From NCBI GenBank assembly GCA_963807155.1, contig CAWEAZ010000019.1:1-64000 (forward strand): a stretch of 64,000 bases of DNA. The letters run 5' to 3'. The DNA is from JACCZX01 sp963807155. GTDB lineage: Bacteria > Pseudomonadota > Gammaproteobacteria > Burkholderiales > Burkholderiaceae_F. The stretch's first letter is position 1, and every line of letters starts with the position of its first letter. Below, in pieces: positions 17,122 through 26,771 of the stretch. The notes beneath the pieces are model-generated. The model made no database searches. It had not been told where the DNA came from and saw nothing but the letters and a program-made list of their open reading frames with translations. Position numbers and translations under genes: made by a program.

Positions 17122-18651
17122 TCATTTGCCGGGAGCCAGTTGCTCGCGCGCCTTCTTTCGCTGCGCCAAAATCTCTTCCTGCAGTTTGTACGCAGCGTAA
17201 TACTTGTAGATGTTGCGTACGTACGTCGTGGTCTCGATGCCGATCTTTTCGGCCGTAACCAGCTCAACATTGTTGAACCACTTGTCAGGATTCAGGCCAC
17301 GGCTAGCCGCTTCTTTGCGCATCCGTGAGATGTTGCCGGGCCCGGCGTTGTAGGCCGCGAACGCGAACAGCGGCCGAACGTCTTCGCTGAACTTCGCATC
17401 CGGGAAGTAGCGAGTCATCAACTGATCCATGTACTTGGTGCCGCCATGAATATTGGGCTCGATCTGGTGGATGTCACCGACCTTCAAAGCCCCGCCAGTC
17501 GCCGGCATGATCTGCATCACGCCGACGGCACCGACGTGACTCTTCGCCTTCTGATCGAGCCCCGATTCCTGAAAACCCTGCGCGGCCAGCATCAACGGGT
17601 CGAAACCGTACTTCGCCCCGTACTTCTCGAACAGATCCAGCGTGTCTTCAAACCGCTTCAACTCGGCGTTGCCCGTGTTGTTTGAAATCTGCTTGATGCG
17701 CTTGTTGAATTGAGCGACGCGCGCCTCGACTACACCTTGCTTCTTGATGAAGTTCTTGTAGAAGTCTTCCAGCACTGCGGTCAGTTGGGGGCTGTTCTTG
17801 CGCATCGCCCAGCCGACATAGCCAGCCTCACGCACCACAAGGTCCTCGCGCACTTTGACTTTGGGTAACACCTGCGCCCAGATCTTCGCTTTCCAATCAT
17901 CGACGACGATGTAGTCGAACAAACCGGCGTTCAGCATCTCGAGTTTGTCTTCGTCTTCCAGTTCATGAGGAACGGATGTGATCTTGACGGGTGCCTTTCC
18001 GGCCGCGATCAGTCTGTCGTTTAACGCCACGACACTTTGGAAATAGCTGCTGACAGGATTGACGTGAACCTTCTTGCCGGACAGTTCCTCGACTGAAGAA
18101 ATCTGCGGCGCGTTCGGGCCGGTCACGATCACCTCGCGATTCGGTGTGCGGTCACGCGGTGCGACAAAGTCAACGATCTTCAATCGCTCGTCAGTAGCGG
18201 TGAGATTTCCTGCGGCGATATCGCCACCGCCCGCGACGAGCTGCGGCAACAACTTGTCGCGCGTGGTCGGAAGCAGATACACGGTGATCGGGCGCTTCCC
18301 GAGTTGCTTGGCGTACTTCTGATTGATGTAGCGCTCGAAGTCGCGCACCAGCTCCGCAGTGAGGCCGCGTTCGCGTCCCTTGTCGTTGTAATAGAGCGTG
18401 CGGCTGTACGGCACCAGCACGCGGATCACGCGACGTTCGACCATGGCGTCGAAGTCGCCGGTCCAGGTGCGGTATTCCAGATTGAGTTGGCGCGGCTTGC
18501 TCGCCGCGGGTACCGCCGCTTGAGGGCTGGCCTGCGCAACAAGAAGCGAGGAAGGCAGCGGTTGGGATCCGTGCGCTGCTGACATGGTCGAGACGACCGC
18601 AACACCCGCAGCGAGCATTGCGCTGCTCATTGAACGCGTTAACAGAGCCAT
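17122..18651 (-). CDS. MltF-like membrane-bound lytic murein transglycosylase
   Basis: A 509-residue exported protein. After a signal peptide, residues ~75-320 form a solute-binding-protein type 3 domain, the regulatory domain of MltF. Residues ~335-480 form an SLT transglycosylase domain with the catalytic Glu in AAQGFQESGLDQ, plus VGVMQIMPATG and AAYNAGPGNISRMR. The enzyme cleaves peptidoglycan glycan strands and makes anhydromuropeptides. The start at 18651 has GGGAGGTG upstream; earlier in-frame starts would overlap the phospholipase gene. Homologues of this layout in betaproteobacteria are usually annotated as transporter substrate-binding domain-containing transglycosylases. Confidence 0.9.
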   Translation of the reverse strand: MALLTRSMSSAMLAAGVAVVSTMSAAHGSQPLPSSLLVAQASPQAAVPAASKPRQLNLEYRTWTGDFDAMVERRVIRVLVPYSRTLYYNDKGRERGLTAELVRDFERYINQKYAKQLGKRPITVYLLPTTRDKLLPQLVAGGGDIAAGNLTATDERLKIVDFVAPRDRTPNREVIVTGPNAPQISSVEELSGKKVHVNPVSSYFQSVVALNDRLIAAGKAPVKITSVPHELEDEDKLEMLNAGLFDYIVVDDWKAKIWAQVLPKVKVREDLVVREAGYVGWAMRKNSPQLTAVLEDFYKNFIKKQGVVEARVAQFNKRIKQISNNTGNAELKRFEDTLDLFEKYGAKYGFDPLMLAAQGFQESGLDQKAKSHVGAVGVMQIMPATGGALKVGDIHQIEPNIHGGTKYMDQLMTRYFPDAKFSEDVRPLFAFAAYNAGPGNISRMRKEAASRGLNPDKWFNNVELVTAEKIGIETTTYVRNIYKYYAAYKLQEEILAQRKKAREQLAPGK

Positions 18652-18730
18652 ACCCACACCTCCCGAATGACCGAAGAGCGCAGATCTACTGCTGCGAAGA
18701 GTTGCCAACGGCCGCATGTCAGCAGCACGT

Positions 18731-20269
18731 TCATAGCTGCGAGTCCAGACCGAGCACGCGTGAGAGCCACGCCGTAAAGCGCTTTCCGGCTGAAGCCTTT
18801 GGATCGGAATCGAAGGTTTCGTTACCGTCAGTCCAGGAAAGATCTCCATCCTTCAGCGTCACCTGCCACGCTCGCTGCCTAGAGGCCTGGGTGGTGAAAA
18901 TGGCCTCTAACTGCGATGCGAGCACTTCGTTTTCGACCAGTACCCCCTGCTCGCAATTGAGCCACGTCGATCGCGGGTCGAGGTTGTAGCTGCCGACAAA
19001 CAAGCTCCGCTTATCTACCGCAGCCGCCTTGGTGTGCAAGCTCGCGCCCGATGATCCGAACATGCTCGAATCCACCTTCGTACCCGTCTCCGGCTTAAGT
19101 TCGTACAGACTCACGCCTCCGGCCAGCAGCGGCTTGCGATGACGCGAGTATCCGCCGTGGACCGCAGCGACATCGCTCGCGACGAGCGAGTTGGTCAGCA
19201 CACGCACGCGCTTGCCCGATCCGGCGGCTGCGACCAACACATCAGTGGCTACTTCGCCGGGCACAAAGTACGGCGAGATGATGGTGATATCCGTCTGCGC
19301 CGACTTCACCCACGGCAATAGTGCGGCTCCGACTTGACTGCGCTGCGCGTTCTGCTCGGTCATCGTTACTTTCAGCGGATCGTCCGAAACGAACGTGTAC
19401 TTGGACACCCACTGCATCGGCCAATCGCCCGCGACGAGGCGCTTCACGGCGTCGCCGGCGCGCAGCTCAGTGGCATAACGGCTGTTCTCGGCGTCTCGCG
19501 CACGCGAGCTAAGCAGCGTGCGCAGTCGATCAAGCTCGGCGACATTGACGCTTGCTGCGTCGAGCGACTCGATCGGGTAGACCTGCGGCGAATTCCAGTA
19601 CTTGTCGAACGAGGCCGACGCATCGCGCACGACCGGGCCGATCATGGCGAAGTCGAGATCGACGAAGTTCACTCCATCGTTGGCGCCGTAGTACTCATCG
19701 CCGATGTTGCGGCCGCCGACGAGCGCGACCCGGTTATCGGCGATCCAGCTCTTGTTGTGCATGCGCCGGTTGACGCGCTCGAAATTCGACAGCCCTTCGC
19801 CGAGGAAGGCGAGCATTCCTGCGCGCGACGCGAAAGGATTGAACAGTCGCACGTCGATGTTCGGATGCGCCGCCAGCGCGGCTAAGCCCGCGTTCTTGGC
19901 GCGCGCATCCATGTCATCGGCCAACAGCCTGACCCTGACGCCGCGATCGGCGGCTTCGATCAGCTGCTGCGCGAGATACATCCCGGTGTGATCGGCGTGC
20001 CAGATGTAGGTCTGCACGTCCAGGCTACGCACGGCCAGGCGTGCGGTATGCACCCGGACCGCGAACGCTTCCGGACCGTCAATCACGAGACGAAACGCGG
20101 ACTGACCGGGACGCTGCGCCTCGGCGGGCGCGATCGCCCGATCGAGCCGACCATTTTCACTCAACGGAATCACGGCATCGAATGGTAAGTCGGGCCGCGG
20201 CTGAAGCTGCGCGCACGCCGCGAGACTGCTGATGAACCAGCAAACTAAAACGCGATGAAACCAACGCAT
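18731..20269 (-). CDS. Phospholipase D-family lipoprotein (cardiolipin-synthase C-like)
   Basis: 512 residues. The N-terminus is a short leader with LAAC, a lipobox. Two HKD motifs are present: MHNKSWIADNRVALVGGRN (residues ~175-195) and LHTKAAAVDKRSLFVGSYN (~415-435), each with the HxKxxxxD core and a following G-x-x-N. The overall pattern matches the ClsC/YmdC group, phospholipase D enzymes that make cardiolipin or transfer phosphatidyl groups. The ATG at 20269 is chosen over a longer frame to 20602, which would overlap the acetolactate-synthase-like gene and lacks a signal peptide. It lies divergent to that gene, with 100 bases between starts. Confidence 0.88.
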   Translation of the reverse strand: MRWFHRVLVCWFISSLAACAQLQPRPDLPFDAVIPLSENGRLDRAIAPAEAQRPGQSAFRLVIDGPEAFAVRVHTARLAVRSLDVQTYIWHADHTGMYLAQQLIEAADRGVRVRLLADDMDARAKNAGLAALAAHPNIDVRLFNPFASRAGMLAFLGEGLSNFERVNRRMHNKSWIADNRVALVGGRNIGDEYYGANDGVNFVDLDFAMIGPVVRDASASFDKYWNSPQVYPIESLDAASVNVAELDRLRTLLSSRARDAENSRYATELRAGDAVKRLVAGDWPMQWVSKYTFVSDDPLKVTMTEQNAQRSQVGAALLPWVKSAQTDITIISPYFVPGEVATDVLVAAAGSGKRVRVLTNSLVASDVAAVHGGYSRHRKPLLAGGVSLYELKPETGTKVDSSMFGSSGASLHTKAAAVDKRSLFVGSYNLDPRSTWLNCEQGVLVENEVLASQLEAIFTTQASRQRAWQVTLKDGDLSWTDGNETFDSDPKASAGKRFTAWLSRVLGLDSQL

Positions 20270-20369
20270 GGACTTCGGCGATGTTGTCGAAGACGTGACT
20301 TTACGCGTAGCCTGTGTCGAGCCTGCTTGTACTCTGGATCGGATTGATCCGACATTCAACGAGGACCCC

Positions 20370-22022
20370 ATGAGCAAAGGTTCGGATCTGCTGGTAGCAG
20401 CACTTGCGAACGAAGGCGTCGACCGAGTCTTCGGAGTGCCCGGCGAAGAGAATCTCGACGTCGTCGAGTCGCTGCGGCAGTCGAAGATTGAGCTGGTCTT
20501 GACGCGGCACGAGCAGGCGGCGGCTTTCATGGCGGCCACCCACGGCAGGCTCACCGGGCGCGCAGGCGTCTGCATCTCCACGCTCGGACCGGGCGCGCTC
20601 AATTTTTCGACCGGCGCCGCCTACGCGCACCTGGGCGCGATGCCGATGATCTTGCTGACGGGCCAAAAGGCAATCATGTCCGGCAAGCAGGCGAAGTTTC
20701 AGATCGTCGACGTGGTCGCGTCGATGAAACCGTTGACCAAGATGGCCCGGCAGATCGTCAGCCCTCGCAGCATCCCGACCCTCGTGCGCGATGCGTTTCG
20801 CGTCGCGCAGGAAGAGCGTCCGGGCCCCGTGCTGCTGGAATTGCCGGAAGACGTTGCCGGCTATGAGGTGGACGACGTGCCGGTCGTGCCGCGGCATCCG
20901 GTCGATTGGCCGGTCGCACATCCGGAAGCCATCACACGCGCGGCAAAAATGATTCAGAAGGCGAAGCGGCCGCTGATCATGATCGGAGCGGCCGGCAATC
21001 GCCCCCGCCTCGTTGCAGAGTTATCGAGCTTCGTGCAGCGCACCGGCATTCCGTTCTTCAATACGCAGATGGGCAAGGGCGCCGTCACCGGCTGCTCCGA
21101 GCACTACATGGGAACCGCCGCGCTTTCGGCGGGTGACTACGTGCACGTGGCGGTGGACCATGCCGATCTGATCGTCTCGATCGGCCACGACACAGTCGAG
21201 AAGCCGCCGTTTCTGATGGGGCCGCGCGGCCCCAAGGTGATTCACATCGGTTACACGTCGGCGAACGTCGAGGAGGTGTTCTTCCCGCACGCCGAGGTCG
21301 TGGGCGATATCGGGCCGTCGCTCACGCTATTGGCCGACCAGCTCGAAGCCAAGCTAAAGCTGGATGCTGCGTTTCTCGCGCTGCGCGAGGAGATCCTGGG
21401 TCGCGTCACCGAGGGCTCCGACGACGACCGCTTTCCGGTGATTCCGCAGCGCCTGGTCGCCGACGTGCGCAAGGCGATGCCGGAGGATGGCATCGTCTGT
21501 CTCGACAACGGCATGTACAAGATCTGGTTCGCGCGCAACTACCGCACGCAGGTGGCGAATACGCTGTTGCTCGACAACGCACTCGCCACGATGGGCGCCG
21601 GGCTGCCGTCCGCGATGATGGCGGCGATGCTGTATCCGAAACGCCGGGTGCTCGCGGTGTGCGGTGACGGCGGGTTCATGATGAATTCGCAGGAGATGGA
21701 AACTGCCGTGCGCCTGAAGCTGAATCTCGTCGTGATCGTGCTCAACGATTCCGCCTACGGGATGATTCGTTGGAAGCAGGCGGTCGACAAGTTCCCGGAC
21801 TTCGGCCTGACGTTCGGCAATCCGGATTTCGTGAAGTACGCAGAGTCGTATGGCGCCAAAGGATCGCGAGTGACGGCCTGCAAGAATCTCGCGCCGACCA
21901 TCGACGCGGCTTTCAAAGGCGGTGGCGTGCATCTGATCGACGTCCCGATCGACTACAGCGAGAACGTCCGCGTGCTCGGTGACGAGCTCAAGCAACGCGT
22001 CAACGAGATCGAGCTCGCCTAA
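20370..22022 (+). CDS. Acetolactate-synthase-like thiamine diphosphate enzyme
   Basis: A 550-residue three-domain ThDP enzyme. The N-terminal Pyr domain has the catalytic-type Glu in VFGVPGEENLDVV and LTRHEQAAAFMA. The central domain follows. The C-terminal PP domain has the cofactor motif GDGGFMMNSQEMETAVR...NDSAYGMIRW. It resembles biosynthetic or catabolic acetolactate synthase large subunits, but no small regulatory subunit gene lies beside it and the next gene is an aldehyde dehydrogenase. A 2-keto acid decarboxylase or condensation reaction coupled to aldehyde oxidation is therefore possible. The ATG at 20370 has GAGG upstream. Confidence 0.87.
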   Translation: MSKGSDLLVAALANEGVDRVFGVPGEENLDVVESLRQSKIELVLTRHEQAAAFMAATHGRLTGRAGVCISTLGPGALNFSTGAAYAHLGAMPMILLTGQKAIMSGKQAKFQIVDVVASMKPLTKMARQIVSPRSIPTLVRDAFRVAQEERPGPVLLELPEDVAGYEVDDVPVVPRHPVDWPVAHPEAITRAAKMIQKAKRPLIMIGAAGNRPRLVAELSSFVQRTGIPFFNTQMGKGAVTGCSEHYMGTAALSAGDYVHVAVDHADLIVSIGHDTVEKPPFLMGPRGPKVIHIGYTSANVEEVFFPHAEVVGDIGPSLTLLADQLEAKLKLDAAFLALREEILGRVTEGSDDDRFPVIPQRLVADVRKAMPEDGIVCLDNGMYKIWFARNYRTQVANTLLLDNALATMGAGLPSAMMAAMLYPKRRVLAVCGDGGFMMNSQEMETAVRLKLNLVVIVLNDSAYGMIRWKQAVDKFPDFGLTFGNPDFVKYAESYGAKGSRVTACKNLAPTIDAAFKGGGVHLIDVPIDYSENVRVLGDELKQRVNEIELA

Positions 22023-22026
22023 GACG

Positions 22027-23422
22027 ATGCCAACGAAACTGCAGGTGGTGCAGGCCTACGATCGGGTGCCGATCGCTGAGATCGACACCGATGACGCTGC
22101 TGCGCTGGAGGCGAAGCTCGCAACCGCGACCAATGTTTTTCGCGATCGCAAGGGCTGGCTGCCGGTGCACCAACGCGTCGATGTGCTGCGGCGGTTGGCC
22201 GCGCTGATCGAGACGCGCCGCGACCACTTCAGCCGGCTGATCGCGCAAGAAGGCGGCAAGCCGCTGACCGACGCTATCGTCGAAACCACGCGCGCGATCG
22301 ACGGCGTGCGCAACGCCGCCGACGAGTTGCGCAACTTCGCGGGCCGCGAAATTCCGATGGGCCTGACGCCGGCCAGCACCGGACGACTGGCCTTCACGAC
22401 CCGAGAACCGATCGGCGTGGTGGCGGCGATTTCCGCGTTCAACCATCCGCTGAACCTGATCGTGCATCAGGTGGCACCGGCGATTGCGGTCGGCTGTCCG
22501 GTGATCGTGAAGCCGGCGACGGCGACACCGCTGTGCTGCATCGAGTTCGTCTCGCTGGTGCGCGAGGCCGGCCTCGCCGAGCCGTGGTGCCAGACATTCG
22601 TCACGCCGGACAATGCGCTGGCCGAGCGACTCGCAACGGATCGGCGCGTCGCGTTCCTGAGCTTCATCGGCTCGGCGCGCGTCGGTTGGCATCTGCACAG
22701 CAAGCTCGCGCCCGGGACGCGCTCCGCGTTGGAGCACGGCGGCGTCGCACCTTCCATCGTCGACCGCAGCGCGGATCTCGATGCTCTGATCGAGCCGATG
22801 GTCAAGGGCGGCTACTACCACGCCGGCCAGGTGTGCGTTTCGACGCAGCGCATCTACGTGCACTCGACGCTGAAGTCTGCGTTCGTCGATCGCTTCGTCG
22901 CGCGCGTACGCGCATTGCGCGTCGGAGATCCGCTGTCGTCGGACACCGAAGTGGGCCCACTGATCACCCCGCGCGAAGTCGACCGGGTCGAGTCTTGGGT
23001 GACCGAAGCGGCCGCTGCAGGAGCGAAGATACTTGTGGGAGGCAAGCGCCTATCGGCGACGACGATGGAGCCTATGGTTCTGCTCGAGCCGCCGGCGGAG
23101 GCACGAGTGTCGCGAGAAGAAGTGTTCGGGCCGGTGACCTGCGTGTACGAGTTTGATCAACTGGACGACGCGATCGGCCGCGCAAACTCGCTGCCGGTGG
23201 CGTTCCAGGCGAGTGTCTTTGCGAGACGACATCGATGTGGCGCTGTATGCCGCCGATCGCCTTGACGCGTCGGCTGTGATGATCAATGACCACACCGCGT
23301 TTCGCACCGACTGGATGCCGTTCGCGGGCCGCCGCGAGTCCGGTTACGGGGTCGGCGGTATTCCGTTCAGCATGCGCGAGATGACACAGGAAAAAATGCG
23401 CGTGTTCCGCTATAGCGCGTAG
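22027..23422 (+). CDS. NAD(P)-dependent aldehyde dehydrogenase (frame broken once)
   Basis: After removing one extra C at 23227 the protein is 464 residues, the normal length. It has the aldehyde dehydrogenase cofactor motif (SFIGSARVGWHLH), catalytic Glu in LEHGGVAPSIV and catalytic Cys in GGYYHAGQVCVSTQRI. The C-terminus VMINDHTAFRTDWMPFAG and GYGVGGIPFSMREM lies in the second frame. The break lies in GCGAGACGACATC and its repair gives VFARDIDVALYAADR. It starts four bases after the acetolactate-synthase-like gene, so both are one transcriptional unit. The substrate is likely an aldehyde from the preceding enzyme or a xenobiotic. Confidence 0.88.
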
Positions 23423-23435
23423 CGGAAAGCGCGCC

Positions 23436-24083
23436 ATGATCCTCGTCGGTCAGTACGACAGTCCCTACGTGCGCCGCGTGGCAATTTCGCTGAAGGTGGC
23501 GGGACTGCAATTCACCCGCAACACCGCTTCCGTTTTCGCCGACGCCGAAGAGATGCGGCGTATTAACCCACTTGGCCGCATCCCGTCACTGGTGCTCGAC
23601 GATGGCGAGGTGCTGATCGACTCAGCCGCCATCCTTGACTACATCGATGAGCTGATCGGTCCGGAGCGCGCGCTCCTTCCCGCGAGAGGCGCGGAACGTC
23701 GGAAGGCACTGCGAATCGTCGCCCTCGCCACCGGCGCGATCGACAAAGCGGGCGCCGTCGCCTACGAGCGAATGCTGCGCCCGCCGGAAACGGTCTACAT
23801 GCCGTGGATCGGCCGCTGCCTAACTCAGCTCGCAAGTGCCCTGACGGCGCTCGATGCCTTGCCGCTGACTCCGTGGTACCTGGGCGAACGACCGATGCAA
23901 CCCGACATCACGGTGGGTGTGATGCTGGGATACCTCGATCTGCGCGTCGCCGATGCTTTTCCGGCGGGCCGTTACCCAACGCTGGAAACCCTCGGCGCCG
24001 CATGCCAAGCATTGCCGGAGTTCGCAGCGACGGTACCGGCCGCCGACGAAACGATGCCGCCAAGAGGAACCGGCGTCGCCTAA
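23436..24083 (+). CDS. Glutathione S-transferase family protein
   Basis: A 215-residue two-domain protein. The thioredoxin-like N-domain has SPYVRRVAISLKVAG with an active-site Ser and the cis-Pro and glutathione-binding segments GRIPSLVLDDG and LIDSAAILDYID. The helical C-domain (~95-210) contains WYLGERPMQPDITVG. It probably conjugates glutathione to electrophilic compounds, or has a structural role. It lies 13 bases after the aldehyde dehydrogenase and 11 bases before the nucleotidyltransferase gene. Confidence 0.9.
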   Translation: MILVGQYDSPYVRRVAISLKVAGLQFTRNTASVFADAEEMRRINPLGRIPSLVLDDGEVLIDSAAILDYIDELIGPERALLPARGAERRKALRIVALATGAIDKAGAVAYERMLRPPETVYMPWIGRCLTQLASALTALDALPLTPWYLGERPMQPDITVGVMLGYLDLRVADAFPAGRYPTLETLGAACQALPEFAATVPAADETMPPRGTGVA

Positions 24084-24094
24084 ACGTCGTGCGA

Positions 24095-24851
24095 ATGACA
24101 CCAAGCACCTACCGTCGCCAACTGAAGGACGCCATCATCTCGGTGCTGCGCATGCGCGACGATGTCGCAGGCTGCTGGGAGGGTGGCTCGGCGGCGACCG
24201 GACGGCTTGACGAGTTTTCCGACATCGATCTCGTGATCGTTGCATCGCTTGATGCGGCCGATGCGATATTTGCTGCGGTTGAAGACGCGATGCTCCGCGG
24301 TCGGGCAAATTTCGCATCGATGGCACGTCGATCCCCCTCCGTTCCGGGATACCGCGCAGCGTTTTTATTTCCTGGCGGGTGCGCCGCGCTTTTTCGCGCT
24401 CGATTGCGTGATCGTGACCGAAAGTGGCGCTGCGCAATTTCTCGAGCGCGAACGTCATGGTGTGCCGCAAGTGGCGTTCGATCGCACTGGGCAGATCACT
24501 GCGCTGCCGCTCGACCGGCCCGCGCTGGAAGCTCGGCGGTCGCACCGGCTCGCGCAGTTGCGCGGCGCGGTGCCGGTATTCCGAATGCTGGTTGAAAAAG
24601 AATTCGCTCGCGGCCATCCATTGGAAGCGTTTGGATTTCACCAAGTGCTGTTGCGTGCTCTGATCGAACTGCTCGGCATGCAATATCGACCGGACCGCTT
24701 TGATTACGGCTGGCGGTACGTAGAGACCGAGTTGCCGGAAGATGCCCAGCATTTGATCAAACGCTATGCGTTTGTCGGCGACGCAGACGCGCTGCAGCGA
24801 TTGAGCAGCGAACTCGGTGAAGAACTGGCGCGCCGGCTTGAAACGGCATGA
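24095..24851 (+). CDS. Nucleotidyltransferase-fold protein (frame broken once)
   Basis: The N-terminal part has the nucleotidyltransferase signature GGSAATGRLDEFSDIDLVIV (GS...D-x-D at about residues 30-48). A frame change near 24320 leads to WHVDPPPFRDTAQRFYFLAG and then ALDCVIVTESGA and a helical C-terminal domain with RALIELLGMQYRPDRFDYGWRYVETELP. The corrected length is about 251 residues. This resembles aminoglycoside adenylyltransferase-like or DUF4037-type proteins, but the substrate is unknown. It is the fourth gene of the + strand run and nine bases before the DUF2238 gene. Confidence 0.72.
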
Positions 24852-24860
24852 GAATCCACT

Positions 24861-25481
24861 GTGGCCGCTGAACACGAAGATCGACTGCCGGCGTTTCTAT
24901 TGGTGATCACGCTGATCGCAATGATCGTCTCCGGGCTCAAGCCGTACGACCGCATCACGTGGCTGATGGAAGTCGCGCCGGTGATCATCGCGCTACCGAT
25001 ACTGATCGCGACTCGCCGCAACTTTCCTCTGACCACCCTGCTTTACGTGCTGATTTTCCTGCACGCGCTGGTGCTGATCCTCGGCGGCGCCTATACGTAT
25101 GCGCGCGTACCGCTCGGCGCCTGGGTGCAGCAGGCGTTCGACCTATCGCGTAATCCCTACGACAAGCTCGGCCATTTCATGCAAGGGTTTGTACCAGCCA
25201 TGGTGGCGCGCGAGATCTTGATCCGCGGCAATTTCGTACGCGGACGCCGGATGGTTGCCTTCCTGTGCGTCTGCATCGCGCTCGCGATCAGTGCTGTGTA
25301 CGAGCTCGTAGAGTGGTGGGCGGCACTGGCGCTTGGCCAGGGCGCCGAGGAATTCCTCGGCACACAGGGCGACCCGTGGGATACGCAGTCCGACATGTTC
25401 TACGCCGGCCTTGGCGCAGTGTTTGCTTTGTTCACACTCTCAGCGGTACACGATCGGCAACTTGCCGCGTTAAGCCGCTAA
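24861..25481 (+). CDS. DUF2238 (YjdF-like) integral membrane protein
   Basis: 206 residues with six likely membrane helices. The characteristic motifs are NPYDKLGHFMQGFVPAMVAREILIR and AISAVYELVEWWAALALGQGAEEFLGTQGDPWDTQSDMF, here named only as landmarks: the D-K-x-x-H, E-x-x-E and GDxWDTQxD acidic clusters of DUF2238. The start appears to be GTG at 24861. Function is not known; the conserved His, Glu and Asp facing the membrane suggest metal or proton handling. It ends the + strand operon. Confidence 0.85.
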   Translation: MAAEHEDRLPAFLLVITLIAMIVSGLKPYDRITWLMEVAPVIIALPILIATRRNFPLTTLLYVLIFLHALVLILGGAYTYARVPLGAWVQQAFDLSRNPYDKLGHFMQGFVPAMVAREILIRGNFVRGRRMVAFLCVCIALAISAVYELVEWWAALALGQGAEEFLGTQGDPWDTQSDMFYAGLGAVFALFTLSAVHDRQLAALSR

Positions 25482-25614
25482 CTGCGGGCGATTCGTCGCC
25501 CATTGTCGAATAGTCCGCAGGGTGCGTACGTAATCGGCCATTCAGCGGATTGCGGGTTCTCTATAACAATCGCACTGTCACAAAGTTGAACGAAACTAAC
25601 GCCTGGAGATGGCG

Positions 25615-25902
25615 ATGTTGATGCGAGTACGTGAGCGGGCTAATGAAGTACAGATCGAGTTGTCCGGTGTTGCCGGCCGACAGGAATCAGTACTGGCCGC
25701 GCTCGACGCGTGCCAGCGCTGCATCTCAGGTCCCAGTTCAGCTCCGGCGTCGGTCAGCGTTCGCGCGCGAGCCGACGGCATGCAGGTTCGCCTGCGGCCA
25801 TCGGCAGGCGAACAACTCGACGTTCAGGAAATTTACCGCTGCCTGCGGCGCGCGCTGATCGAGCGCACGCGCACGGTGCTCGTTCCGCGCGCGATCAGCT
25901 AG
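25615..25902 (+). CDS. Hypothetical 95-aa protein
   Basis: A short soluble protein (ANEVQIELSGVAGRQESVLAAL, then CQRCISG and a beta-alpha C-terminus IYRCLRRALIERTR). GGAG lies seven bases before the ATG at 25615; another ATG at 25609 is too close to it. The two halves look like a small beta-alpha-beta fold. It converges with the barrel-protein gene (two-base gap). No family recognised. Confidence 0.55.
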   Translation: MLMRVRERANEVQIELSGVAGRQESVLAALDACQRCISGPSSAPASVSVRARADGMQVRLRPSAGEQLDVQEIYRCLRRALIERTRTVLVPRAIS

Positions 25903-25904
25903 CG

Positions 25905-26561
25905 CTAGAAGCGCAAGCCGAATCCAACCGATATCACGGGGTACAGGCGCAGATCATCTGCGCCTTCGCGAAATTCGGTCTCTTCAGCGTGCAACTGTGT
26001 GCACACACTGGCAGGTAAAACGGGGCCGCAACCCGTCAGCATTGCGCTCGGCCGCTGATACAAAACACCTACGTCGGCACTGAAGTACAGGCGGGAGCCG
26101 GGACGTCGCATCAGTCCCCAGCCAACGCCCAGGTACGGGCTCGCTCTTGAAAAGGTCAGCCGCCCGTCAAGCGTGCCGACCGAGGAATAGGGCATGCCGT
26201 TGAGGTTGATCGTTGCGCCGTTCGGTTGAGCAGTTCCCGCGAAGCGCAGGTTGTTGTACACAAGCCCGCCGGACAGTCTGAAACCGGTGGCGTACGGGTG
26301 CCAGTCGGCGAGCAAAAATCCTGTACCTAAGCGAGACGTGCCGTCGTAGCGCGTGCTGCTTTCATCGTAGTTGTACGAGACGCCCGTGATGAGGCCGCGA
26401 ATGCCGAAGTGATCCGTGACAAGCGATTCAAGTTCGAGGCCGATACCCGGAGTGCCAAAGCGCAGCCCACTCCCCAGCCCTTGAGCCGAAGCACTTGCCG
26501 CCGTCAGGCAAAAAACAGCGGCGAGCAGCAACGATCCGATGGATTTGCGACTTGCTTGCAC
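25905..26561 (-). CDS. Outer-membrane beta-barrel protein
   Basis: About 218 residues. A signal peptide ends near ASAQG. The rest alternates short hydrophobic strands with turns (LELESLVTDHFGIRGLITGVSYN, FLLADWHPYATGFRLSGGLVYNN, SPYLGVGWGLM) and ends with Phe after VISVGFGLRF, the typical outer-membrane insertion signal. A Cys pair (LTGCGPVLPASVC) is likely in an external loop. The start at GTG 26561 has GGGAG upstream; the frame is open to 26612. The pattern recalls OmpW- or MipA-like eight-stranded barrels, but I cannot name the family. Confidence 0.75.
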   Translation of the reverse strand: MQASRKSIGSLLLAAVFCLTAASASAQGLGSGLRFGTPGIGLELESLVTDHFGIRGLITGVSYNYDESSTRYDGTSRLGTGFLLADWHPYATGFRLSGGLVYNNLRFAGTAQPNGATINLNGMPYSSVGTLDGRLTFSRASPYLGVGWGLMRRPGSRLYFSADVGVLYQRPSAMLTGCGPVLPASVCTQLHAEETEFREGADDLRLYPVISVGFGLRF

Positions 26562-26753
26562 GCCAGCTCCCGATCGACCCCCGCGGATCGCCCCAACGAA
26601 CACTAGGCTCAATGGTGCGGCACGAATGCGCGGTCAGTCCTCGCAATTCTTGCCGAATTCTGGCTCCAGGAGTTGCGCATTCGTCTAAGTGAATGGGCAC
26701 AACCGCCCGAACGCGCGATGGCTGGCTACGGCGGCTGTCTCAATTTTGCGATG

Positions 26754-26771
26754 CGTCGCCGGGTGGCGACG
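26754..26771 (-). terminator. Short GC hairpin just after a stop codon
   Basis: CGTCGCC-GGGT-GGCGACG forms a seven-base stem directly downstream of the minus-strand stop at 26772. No T-tract follows on the minus strand, so it is a weak terminator candidate. Confidence 0.35.

Noticed and set aside
20270..20602. N-terminal extension of the phospholipase D-type gene
   Set aside because: It would overlap the oppositely oriented acetolactate-synthase-like gene and pushes the lipoprotein leader into the middle of the protein.
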